Of a DNA stretch of 64,000 bases, positions 20,806 through 40,000 are shown in pieces (the stretch's first letter is position 1; each line of letters opens with the position of its first letter). Position numbers and translations under genes: made by a program. Source of the stretch: Heliopora coerulea (Eukaryota > Cnidaria > Anthozoa > Scleralcyonacea > Helioporidae); the NCBI GenBank assembly GCA_030142905.1, contig JASJOG010000081.1, forward strand, positions 620,001-684,000, in the 5' to 3' direction. The notes under the pieces were generated by a model, which searched no databases, had not been told where the DNA came from, and saw only the letters and a list, made by a program, of their open reading frames with translations.

Positions 20806-21041
20806 CTGAACAAACCTGGTTGCAGAAAGCCAAAAGAACCCAATCGTTTACCATGTAAACAAGTCTGTAAGCTCACCATGAATCGACATCGCTGAGTTAG
20901 GTTTCGTGCTTGTGTTATCCACTTGTCATTCCTTACTTTGGAACTATTTGATGTAGAACTAGAGCTTATGGTTCTTGGTCTGTTCAAAGCATTTTTAAAC
21001 TCTCCACAGGCTGCCGCCATTGTCGTTTTTGATGAGCTCAT
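20806..21041 (-). CDS. Possible orphan first coding exon, unknown product
   Basis: An ATG (21041) opens a 236-nt frame reading MSSSKTTMAAACGEFKNA, a Ser-rich stretch, then NDKWITQARNLTQRCRF. It ends at a good donor (TTCAG|GTAATC). Composition looks protein-coding and there is a natural ATG, but I found no matching downstream exon before gene A and recognise no family. It could be a 5' exon of an unrecognised gene, a pseudogene piece or chance. Confidence 0.3.
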
Positions 21042-21449
21042 GTGAATGCAAAATGTTCGTTACTCGTGTGACACAACAATAAACCATAATAACGAACCGA
21101 TATTACTAGTCTCAGGTTTAGTACATTGGTTCTGCTGTTATAATTCTTCATTGTAGAATTCTGGGATTCTGAACAGGAGCTTCTTGATTAATGATCTGTT
21201 CGAAACAGCTTGCCAACTCGCCACATGCTGCAGCCAATTTTTGGTTGTGATCAAAGGATTGTCTTTGAATCCTGGTTCTCATGCACGACTAATGAGCATG
21301 CATGCAAAACCGATTACAGAGAACATGACCAAGGAACGAAACTCCTGTGGGAGTCAAACCATTACATAAACAACTAGCCTTAGCACAATTAAACACAAGC
21401 ATAATAGAAAATATGGAGATTGCGCAGCCAGGTTGAGACATAATAAATT

Positions 21450-21776
21450 TTGAGACACTTGTTTGTGTCTCAAACTTGTTTGGATTGCTCGTGGTCATAC
21501 GTTGGTGAAACAGTAAGATCATTTGAAACACGACAAAAGGAACATATCCGGAATGTTAAAAACTATAAAAAAGGTTCAAACATAGCTAACCATGCATGGG
21601 AAAATAATCATAATATCGACTTCGCTAATAGTAGAGTAATTGATAGTGGTAACTACCGAACACGAAAAACATTAGAATCTTGGCATACGGCTTTAATAGC
21701 GAATTCTGACAATAACTCCAAACCGCTTCCCAGACAATACGCTGTCCTTGTCAACAAGCATTGTATTCGCTAATTG
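21450..21776 (+). pseudogene. Penelope GIY-YIG endonuclease remnant
   Basis: The frame contains SWSYVGETVRSFETRQKEHI then RNVKNYKKGSNIANHAWENN and YRTRKTLESWHTALIANSDN, a well-kept GIY-YIG module (YVGET, R, EH) of a Penelope family different from that of the palindrome. Upstream sequence has stops in this frame and no reverse transcriptase was found, so it is 5'-truncated. The short element at 7911-8431 belongs to the same family. Confidence 0.75.
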
Positions 21777-21851
21777 CTTCCTGCCACATAGTTCCTCAAT
21801 TCAACACGCACCTATAAACATCTACAAGTCATTAATTCATGTCACTCTTGC

Positions 21852-21881
21852 CTGTCGAAGACTACAGTTAGGTAGTCGAAA
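21852..21881 (+). ncRNA. Hammerhead-like hairpin 3' of Penelope endonuclease
   Basis: CTGTCGA, then GACTAC-AGTTAG-GTAGTC (perfect 6-bp stem), then GAAAGCTC. Order and spacing match a hammerhead core, but the required A at the fourth core base is T. It lies 75 bp after the endonuclease stop, where the terminal repeat is expected. Confidence 0.35.
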
Positions 21882-23877
21882 GCTCGTATATTTAATAAAT
21901 TTTAGTCAGAGAACGTGTCTCAAAATTAACAAGCATAATAGTTATTTTGCATAAGCCAAGTGAAGGATAGGAGGTGAAACAAAGAATTATTCTTGTGTTA
22001 CCTTGGTTTATCGAATAGAGTGTATGTACTGAGTCCCAAGACTCAAATAACAAAAATGGTGGCTATGCGGTCAAATGCATGCTTTCTCTAGCTAATAAAT
22101 ATTCCTAGTCCCGCTCGGCCTTTTCAATTTATCATGTACTATACAGAGAAAAACTGCATTTGCAACATAAAATCTAAAAAACGATAGCATAGCTCTTCAA
22201 GATGACATCAATGCTGTTTCTTCGAGAGAAAATAAGCCCTGATGAATATTAGTCGTAGCTTAAATAAGCCCCTTTGGTGAAGTTGTTCGTGGCCAATGTA
22301 GGGCGCGGGTAATTTAACTAGCAAAGCTACTCCAATAAATGCACTGCTCGTGGCTTATTTTGAATAACGGGTTTGCGTAAACGTGACTCGTATGTCATAG
22401 GCCAGGCAGCCTAAGAATAAAATTTCTCTTCCAACTCTTCAAAAACAAAAGAGATGAAAAATTTGTTGCCCACAGAGGCTTCACACATGATATGAGAAAG
22501 AGCGTCTCCACGTTTTCATAGGGACGCCAGCAATCCAAACACGGAGAGATTTTATCTGTATTTTACAAGAAAATCGTTAATCAACCAACTAGAATTGCTT
22601 GGAAGAATTTAGCAGAAAGAAAAAAAGAACATTTTGAGTTTAGCATAAGTGGTTTCAATGTTTAGCGGACGTTGACCTTAACCTTTCCATCCATAGGTTT
22701 TTATTTGTTTTTTGTTCTCGTTGTTCTTTCCTTAATTCTATTGTAATTTGTTGTAGTACGACAACAACGTGCATGAAAGGGTTAAATTACTTTGTTAACT
22801 AGCGTCGGCGTTGCAGCTTTCGTAAACTACTTAATAAGTGGAATAAAATCATGGAATGAAATTTAAGGACAACGCTCTCTTTGTAGAAATTGAACCAAGA
22901 TCGACCAATGGTATACTTATCCTTGTTTTCAGGACCTCTTCGTTTGATCGTAAATCGAAGAAGAATATCGGGTGAAAGTCTCGAAATCAGAAAAATTTGT
23001 TCGGCACTTAAAATTTATCCAACACAATGCTGTTTCCTTCGAAATCAGAAATGATTGTCAATGGATCGGTAAGGCATAAGAACGCTTGGTCCAAAACAAG
23101 GGGTCAGAGTGTCTGGCACAAGTACGAACCAGATGTCCCAAAACTTGTTACATTTCCAAGGTATTTTGCCTGGACCTCTGATTTCCAGTTAACACTCGAG
23201 TTCCTGTGAATGACGATTCTAAATGACGATATTTTGAGGGCCAGCAGTTTTTCAGTTTGTAAGAACTATTATCTGTAACTCTTGTAAAATAAAGTTAATA
23301 GATAAATAAATAAATACAGCGTACCAAGACAGAAAGCAATGGAATATTAAGAATATGGCAAAGTTAGTTAATTTACACCAATCCCAATACTGAAGTCCAC
23401 TTTGCTGAAGATATAACCGCTGGCCTGAACCACTGTCGGGGTTAACATCAGGCTCCCACACTTTTTGCCCCTACACCCTTTCTAATTTGCACTTCTCGGG
23501 ATGTGAATCTAACTTTGCCTCTTTTGAGGCATGAACTGTCAAAAAACAAAGCTGTTCTTTTAATCTTCATTCAGTTTTACCATTTACTGAGGTTCATTGC
23601 CGAGAGCACAGTTCGGAAAAAATAATTAAAAATTGGAGATATCAACGAATTATTTTACGAATACAATATTTTGAAAGTTTGACAAAATAAACGGTCGAAA
23701 CATTACCTCTGCAAGGATCAGCATTGCTAAAAGTATTTCAACTTAAGCACTTTAAAATTCGAACTGAGGTTAGTACCTACTTTAAAATATTTTACAGCAG
23801 TTTATCACGAAATTTACCAATGCAATCTCTTTCGGAGGATAACAAAATCTGGTTAAATTAACTTGTTTATATTGTTA

Positions 23878-31780
<7,903 letters not shown>

Positions 31781-33485
31781 TACTGCAAAATAGATTTGGT
31801 CTCAAAACACAAACAGGTCAAAGTAATATCTAACTGTAGATACTTGATTACCAACGAAATGTCACCAGTGCCTCGTACACCCTGCAGTGATCGTCATTGT
31901 GCCTATGTAAAGGCTCATTTAGATGCCATTTACCTTTGTATTAAGAAAATGTCAAAAATCCTTTGCCCACAAGAAGACAGACTTCATTTGTTTTCGATTA
32001 ACATGAAAAAGCAAGAACATGGTGTTGCTTCGTCGCGGCTGAAACAGCCATCAAATTCATTTCTTGAAAGAATCGCATTGAGAGAATTATTTGACTTTTA
32101 ATTTTTCTGCTATAATGTTCCAGACAATAGATAGCAGTTTGGAGATGTTACTGACAGATTTTAACGTTGTCTGATTTAGCTGCTTTTGTATGATATCTCT
32201 CTGGGGGTGGTTCGTCCTTATTGTGACAATTGTGAATTGACGATGGGGAAAACTAAACAACATGAAGTTTCGGAATACCCTGGACTGTGGTTTTACGACA
32301 CCATGCAAAAGATCAGGAAATTGATCATTGTAACTGCAGTAGCAAATAAAATATACTAACCTTGAAATTAGAGTAGATTCTTCTAATTTGTTTGATTGCC
32401 GGTCTTGGCATATCATCAGTGTCATATCATCAGTGACATAACAAATAAAGGAAAACATCTACTGATATTTGACACTAACTTTATTACTGAAGTCAACTCC
32501 AACCTTAATTGCTCTATATCTAGCATCTTCCTAACCACCATTAACAATGTCATTCATGAATATTATTACGAACCCGACACATTTTCATCTTATATCGAAA
32601 CGATGATACCTGTAGTTTAGTCGTGAGCGGCTAACATATATTACTACAAAGTTTTGATACCATCTGTTTCAGTGGGCTTCCAAACTTTATTCTTTTCAGT
32701 CTACTTTAACTCCTTATACAGCTAAATCTCTCATAAAGGCTTCCTCGTAAAGTTAAGGTTTTTTTCTTTGACTGATATCACGGACCCATACAGAAACATT
32801 TCATTCTCACATTGGTTAATTGAGATATCTTACTGGCGCTGGCCAGAAGAAAATAATAAAGTTCAGATTTGGACAAATTTATACATTAGTGCTCAATTAT
32901 CATAAAATTTTTATTCTTCGTAAAATATTTCCAACACAAAAATACAATAGGTTCTGGTCATTTTCAAGTTCGACACTACATTCCAAGCAAGCTACTCCAT
33001 TGCTAATCTCAAAAACAATTTTTAAGTAGAACTGCGCCCAGTTTCCGATTATTTTCTCTTATTCACTTATGGTTGATTTGAAATTCGATATTTATGATTT
33101 CAGCTGACAACAATATGCTCTAGACTTCCAACAAGTCAACTGTAACGCATTTTTGTCTTTTACTTACCCTCGACGTAGTGAATAAACACACAATATTCTT
33201 TATTCTTAAAGAATACTGTGTCTTGCCTGTTACAGTAGGCAATGATAATCAAGAATTTGTTTCTAACTTCTGAGTTCTTAATGAGAAGTATTTTCCCCTT
33301 TAGTCAATGGTGGTCATATCCTACAACTTTACACCAGTCCCCCCTTTCCTTGCAGATGCTGGCCCATGATCCTTTTCTACATTTAACCGGAAATAGAGTC
33401 TAATTGATATTAATACTGTTTTAGGACAAAGTCATACTTAATTATGGAGAATATTGTTTTTGTACTGGAGCTTATGAAGCCCTTA

Positions 33486-33837
33486 CAGTAGCGAAGCTAA
33501 GCATAGACAACTGGTCATGCTATGTAAATTTAAGATTATTAATCATAGCAACAGGATCGTGTTATGTAAATGTAACATTATTTACGGTATTTAGATGTCA
33601 ACCAAAGCATATCTATTAACATTATTTGCTTCCATTTCTAGTTATGCTTAGCATAACTATTAGCTTGACCACTAATTGTTGTATTTTTATATAGTAACCA
33701 TTGCGTTGGTGGGTGCATATGGCGTGATACCTACATATCGTAGACTATTTTACATTTGCATAGCATGACTGTTGCTATGTTTGGGTAATGTTAAATTTGC
33801 ATACCATGGCCGGTTGCTATGTTTAGCTTCGCCGCTG
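33486..33837. mobile_element. MITE with TIRs and internal CTATG repeats
   Basis: The ends are CAGTAGCGAAGCTAAGCATAG and the mirrored CTATGTTTAGCTTCGCCGCTG. Internal segments repeat the theme GTTGCTATG / CATAGCAAC and GTAAATTTAA several times in both directions, suggesting subterminal transposase-binding repeats. It is 352 bp and non-coding. Target duplication is not evident. Confidence 0.7.
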
Positions 33838-35189
33838 ATCCATTAACCCTTGAAAGGTTGAATTCATTTTCTTTTGTTCATTGTTCTTTCATTGTCTTTG
33901 CTTTGTTTTTTCATTCGTTCTGTTGTTCTTGGTGTCTTGCATACAGGACAATGACTGTAAAGGGTTTTATGATAACAAGGTACATATGCATGGGATTCGC
34001 CGAGTGCTGAATGTGTGTCGAGAAATCTATAATTATCTGGATCTGTTGGAAAACTGTTTACATGAACAGAGTAATAGCACAAGATATTTCCTGTTAATTT
34101 AAACTCTTGAAGTTTTAGGTTACATTTCAACACTCGAGTCTCTCAGAAAAATAATAAACGAACAAAATTACAACCTTTTAAGTATATAGCAGACGATGCT
34201 ATGAATGTGTAAATACCAAACCATTTAACGTCTTATCTATCTCGAATCTCTGTATTGATTTATACATTAAAATACTAAGAAGTTGTTCACATGAAAGCAT
34301 TTCAGTCCGGGCTGAAACTTCAGTCGTCTAACAGCACGATAATTTCTTTTTAATTTCCATGGACGCCCAGGCAGGAATTCTCCATGTATTCAGGTTCTTA
34401 AGAGTTTATAGTTGAATGAACTTAATCATGTTAATTCAAGAAAGAGAACAAGAAGAATCGCTAAACTTAAATTCTTACAATCACTAACATATTTCTAACC
34501 TGAAAAAACCGTTAACAGAACTTTCTTGAGGCGAAATTTAACATTCTTCTCATTCGTTGAACACTCCTCCATTCTATCTTTATCATCGAGGCAACTTCGC
34601 TGGATGAAAAGACCTCCCATTTCGACCAATTGAAAAAACTGAAGCAAACCCAAACCAAGACTAGCTTCGAAGCCCAAAGAAAATCCTGCGTTTGGTAATG
34701 AGACGCACTCGAACTATAGTCGAAACGCCTGTCGTTCTTCGTTGTTTCAATTTTTTCCTACCACATTATGTTTCAAGCTGCCGCCTGTACTATCGAAGAC
34801 GACAGGAATTTTTATATTACGCTGATTAAGTGACACGTAAAACGTCCAGTCTATCAGAGTGATTCAAAGTTTATTGTTGGGCTATTTATTCCTCATTACA
34901 ACGTCATTTAATAATGAAAGTGCAATCTCTTGAGGATACAAATTTAAAAATACTGATAAAAGTTTCATTTCCATTGTCCTGTTTTTCAGTGTTTTATGTT
35001 ATTACTGGCAGGAACGCATGTTCTGTAAGCAAATCTTCCCCAAAATGATCTATAAATTTCGAAAGAAAATACATTCGTTAAACGTCTTATCATCCTTGAT
35101 GCTGGTCAAAAAATCCTTTACTTACAATGACTTCCAGAAAACGATTATTTGCTCAAAAGCATTGAATGGGTAAAGTTGTTTGTCCAGAA

Positions 35190-35570
35190 AAAAGACCCCG
35201 TCCCTGCATATGCGTTTTCATACAAAAACGCATCAAACGTTTTCCGCCCACACGATCGTTTTTGAGGTCGTTTTCACTTGTCATCCCGTCCACACGTAAA
35301 CGCAGCAACGATTCAAAAACGCTCTTGTCTGTCTATTGAGCATGTGAACAAGGTTAGCTCCAACAAAGTTGTGATGTCATCGTTTTCGAAAGTCTCCGTT
35401 TTCGCCCTCCACACTAAAACGATAAGCCAGTGTTCTCGAATCGCTCCACTTTGAAGAGCGTTTTCATAAGTCTCCATTTTTGGAGGCCGAAAACACTGTT
35501 TACGAGTGGACGGGAGGCTCAAACGGTGACAAAACGTTTTGCGTTTTCACACGAAGATGTATAAGTATGG
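35190..35570. repeat. CGTTTTC-rich interspersed repeat
   Basis: Dense ACGTTTTCG / CGTTTTTG motifs in both orientations with CCACACG/CGTCC at the edges, well above the GC content of its surroundings. This resembles a non-autonomous DNA element, but clean ends could not be set. The open frame 35313-35522 is a by-product. Confidence 0.55.
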
Positions 35571-36169
35571 GCGGAGCCTACGATTTGTGACGAGCTACTC
35601 TTTCATGCCCATGGCTCATTCGTTTCAACATTTCAGTCAAGTTGTCAAATAACGGTTTAGAGATAGATTTACATGTAAAACGAGGATAAACCCATATTAA
35701 ATTACAAAAACAAATTTAAAAGAAAGTCAAATAATATAGTTATTATTGAACTCGGATGTCGTTTATCTGGGCCTCACTTATTAAGTTCTTAGCTATTTTA
35801 AGGGCAAAGGGAAGAAATCGTCAAAAATTTTTTTTCTATGGTGACCACAATAACGATTCAAAAGAATTCTACGGAGACTATAATAACAATTTCATAAGAA
35901 AACATGCTTCAATATACAAATAATCATCAATTACAAATTCAGCTTTGGAAATAAAACCAAGATATATCTCGTAGGAAAGTTCCTGAAACTAGATTCTTGA
36001 ATCTTAAGGAGTCACAGCTACATGTTCCAAATTTTCTGTAGTTATGATACACCTTTTCCAAGCTTCAGTAATAATTATTAAGTTTTTATATATACATACA
36101 TTTTTTTAAGAAGTCAAATTTAGCTTAGTAGTTATGCCACATGATTCGTTATGTTTTCCTTTTTGCGAC

Positions 36170-37081
36170 TCAATCATCATATTTTGGAATCATGGAAAAA
36201 ATCACAGCGTTTGAGACAATGAGCATCAGCAAATACAACCAGAAGAAAAACTCATCGAGAACTGCTGCTGCTAATTTCCATTCCTCTTTCTTGATCTCGT
36301 CTTCCTCCATATCTCGAGCCATATCCGCAAGTGATTCGACGTATTTCACGAGATCATCTTGCTGATGGACAAGAGAGTGCACGGCGCTTTTGTGAGAGCA
36401 AGCCAAGCACACCCTCTCATTACCGAAGCAGCTGGGTTCAGCCGACGCAAAAGAACCGGGTGCTAAATTTTCCGTATTGTCGGACCTTTCTAGTTCCTGT
36501 GTTCCTTGATTCCTCTTCTCTGGTAGGGGATCGTCAGTAACATCTAGAGCATGTACCGCGTTCATCTCTTGTGTCTCATTTGTCTCAGGTGACCTCTTAG
36601 TTTCCACATGCGTCTCGAGTTTATCTTGAGTAAATGAGCTGCCATCAGCATGTAGCAATGAGCCATTTCCTTGGACTGTAATTTCAGTCAATGCAATATA
36701 TTTTTCCCCTTGATCCTTACTCATTGGTTCGTTGTTACACTCATCAACTTTTTCAACACATTCGTCCTTATTGGCAGATTTTAACGACTGCCTTCTCTTC
36801 GACCCTTGCGACACTTCGCCAGCTGCCACACTCCCTCGAGGACTGTAAAGTCTTGACATGGAAAATCTTGGAATCCACGCCGTAAAAAGGCTGGGTTTAC
36901 GTTTAGCCTTGTTAAAGTGTTTTTTCTGAGATTCTGCCATCCTCACTTGCGGCGTCATTCTAAACAACTTTGCCATCCAGTGGAGTACAAGGACACGAAA
37001 CCATTCGGGCATGTCTCCATGGGATGGATGTTTGAAGTTAATTTTCAGTACAATGCATGTACATATCAGTGCAAAACCGAT
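36170..37081 (-). CDS. Gene C last exon: rest of M3, long cytoplasmic loop, M4
   Basis: After TTTACAG the exon opens IGFALICTCIVLKINF, then HPSHGDMPEWFRVLVLHW. The loop is about 200 residues, acidic, with many Ser/Thr and Lys, and no domain that I recognise. M4 is WKLAAAVLDEFFFWLYLLML, ending IPKYDD before TGA. The common Asp-Arg of M4 is Asp-Glu here. Confidence 0.9.
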   Translation of the reverse strand: MGFALICTCIVLKINFKHPSHGDMPEWFRVLVLHWMAKLFRMTPQVRMAESQKKHFNKAKRKPSLFTAWIPRFSMSRLYSPRGSVAAGEVSQGSKRRQSLKSANKDECVEKVDECNNEPMSKDQGEKYIALTEITVQGNGSLLHADGSSFTQDKLETHVETKRSPETNETQEMNAVHALDVTDDPLPEKRNQGTQELERSDNTENLAPGSFASAEPSCFGNERVCLACSHKSAVHSLVHQQDDLVKYVESLADMARDMEEDEIKKEEWKLAAAVLDEFFFWLYLLMLIVSNAVIFSMIPKYDD

Positions 37082-40000
37082 CTGTAAAGAAATTAAAGAA
37101 CATACATGAATAAGTTGAATTATGAACACCTTTGAATGCTTTAAAACATTTGATACAATAACTTCTCCACAATAAACTCAATCATTGCAGGTTCCCTTCT
37201 CAGCCCTCTTTCATTTTATAATATTAAACACGAACAGTGACATGTCGTGGAGTGATTTAGGCCAACGATAAAGCACCTGCCCTAAACGACTTCAATAACG
37301 AGGCATTTCATGTATTCAATAGCAAAGAAATTTTTAAAATTACTGTCATTTGAGCCACAAAAAGACAGGAGAAATTTTATCGAAAAAGCAATATTTGAAT
37401 ATTTCCTATTAATATAAAGGTACGTCTTGGTCATGATTTTCCATTGTGTTTTGCTCCATTGAGTTTTTGAATATTTCTCAATCTTCGAAGAAGCTGCCCT
37501 CTCGTTTTCTATAGACGTCAATCACTGAAAACGGTATGGCGCTCTGTGTGAAAAACATATGATGATTGATGACACGAACAAAAACCATCAAACAGTGATA
37601 TCAAGGGCATGAGATTTCAAAGATTTATCTACCAATCAAAATGAATGATGACCATTCCTTTTTGACCGTCTTTAATTTCTTGTAAATATACATCTTACGA
37701 GGTGGAAATGCGAGAAAAATAAATTGCCTCATAATTGCACTGAAATTTACAATAAAACTTCCAAAGTGTAAAACAAGAATTGCATGTTGTGTAATCTTTT
37801 TATTGTTGTACTTACTTCAAACATAACAGTGGTGTAATATGCACTTATTAAGGGCGTTGCGTCTGAAATCGGTGGCAAAATGTCGGCGACCAGAAGCAGA
37901 AACACGATCATTGACAAGAGGTTGGTAATAACCAATGTGATTCTCTCGCCGGAGTCGGGGGGAACTTTAAAGGCTAAGATACTGAGACCTGACCAAAAAA
38001 ATACATTTTGTAAAAAGTTAATCTCGGAAGCTGTTTTACAGTGATCTGTTTCAAAAAGCAAAATCCACAAATATACGGTTCATTCGTTGTCACTCGCCAC
38101 CGTGATTTCCAACAGTGACAATTTGATCTATCAAGAAACAGAGTATTGTTTTCTTACCAGTAATAACAAAGCAAGGAATTATCAAGTTGATGTAATAAAA
38201 CCGAGTTCGCCGTCGAATCCGGATTGTATAAGTGAGGTCAGCGTAAGGCTCCTCACAACAAGGATACTTAAACTCATTTCGTTTGCCTTTGATACTGATT
38301 AAGTCCCACTCTCCATTACTCACGAACTTTGAGGTATCAGCCTTATCACTTTCCAATTGAACATCTAGACGACGCGTGTCATATGTCCATGAACCCAGTG
38401 TGACATGACAAAACTACAAGAGAATAATTTTGAAAAAGTAATGACCGCATCTAATTTATATGAATGATTACGACACGCTACTGGGCTCAAACTGGTATCG
38501 ACAATTTTGTTGGTATGTATATAAATGTACTTTAACATATTGTATTATGTTATTGTAATACAATTAACCCTTTCAGGTCCATATCCGACTTCGGTGTCTT
38601 ACTCTAGCTAACGTGAGACGATTTTACTCCTCAAGGGGAGACCTCTTGGACAGGAAAGGGTTAAGTAATATAACATAATGTAATACAATATCGTGTAAAA
38701 TAATAACATAACATTATAAAAATATACTTGTGGTATATAATATAACATTTTTATAAAATGTGCATGTACGTAACCAACACCTACATCAAGACATACACCT
38801 GCACATGCGCATTTTGTTATACCTGTTCATCAAATGGGAAATGTTCTACGTTGATTTTACATGCAGTCTTTATTATGGTGGGAGCCAACCAAAGGTTTAC
38901 ACCGTTACTTGAAAGTTTTACTTTTGTGTTAAAGGAATGCTGACTTCCATCTGAACTTTCATCTGCACTGTTGTGAAAAGAAAGGGGAAAAAAATTGACA
39001 CATTTTACCCACAGGAATGTTGGCAAAAGAAAAAACGCAAGCTAAACAGAAAATGTTTTGAAATATATCCATATTTAAAAGATGCTACTGCTATCTACAT
39101 CCCATTCTTATTCCAAGAACTGTGGATGGTAAAGTTGATTTGCTGCTTCATTCCTTCAATCAATGAACTTCATAAAGTTTATGACAATCACAATCTGTAA
39201 CCATGCAATCACAATTTTCCCTTTTAATTTGAGGTTGTAAATTCAGTTCTCTATAAGTTGCCATTAGACTTACTTGTTGTAGAGGTACAAATCCGGTTTC
39301 CAGATTTTTTTGGGGTCTGTGTTGATAGTTTTTATATTTCCAAATTGGTTTTTATCCCAAGTCATGAGTTGATTGGTCCAGTTCTAAGGAGACATATGAC
39401 ATCAAAGAAAGGTGATAAAGGAATTTGTAAGACGACGGGTGGACGTATAAATCGACATATTTAATGATTTTCTTGTCCGTATTACCCGTTTTATCAGTTT
39501 GCCTGTTTGTTGACCCATCCTTGAGTTTGTCTGTTTGATCAAGAAAGTTCGTCTTCATACAATATGTTCAATGTTCGTTATTCAAGTTCATCTAAATTTC
39601 AATTTAATTGAAAAAAGGTCAACTTTAAAGAAATAATACGGTATGTTTTACACAGTACCTGCCTGATCCAGATACTTGACGTTATAATCTGATCTTTTTC
39701 GTTCTGAAATGAATATATTTGAATGTTGGTGAAATAAACGTAAAATTTTTGGGGGTGAATTTATGGAGCACATTAACCCTTTCCAACGGATCTCTTCCCT
39801 TGATGAGCAAAATCGTTCTGCGTCAGCCAGGGCGCTAAATAGCAGGAGACTAATGGTCTTGGGAAGAAGTTAAAGAGACAGGAAAATGACATTAGTACCT
39901 CCTATGTATCAACTTCGAACAAAACTAGCCTAACAGTGATTATAAATAATCCATGAAGACAAACAAAAAATTATTTATTGGGAATAAATGATTGGCCACA

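Larger units (their letters stand above)
17784..23877. other. Intergenic region between genes A and B
   Basis: 6.1 kb holding the microsatellite at 17870-18010, a candidate orphan exon (20806-21041) and a Penelope endonuclease remnant (21450-21960). I see nothing else recognisable in 18050-20800 or 21960-23870. The 5' regulatory DNA of gene A should lie at its left end, but no convincing TATA or initiator motif was identified. Confidence 0.5.
31781..36169. other. Intergenic region between genes B and C
   Basis: 4.4 kb of AT-rich sequence containing an inverted-repeat element (33486-33837) and a CGTTTTC-rich repeat (about 35190-35570). The small open frames here lack motifs, and I see no exon with supporting splice sites. 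Confidence 0.5.
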
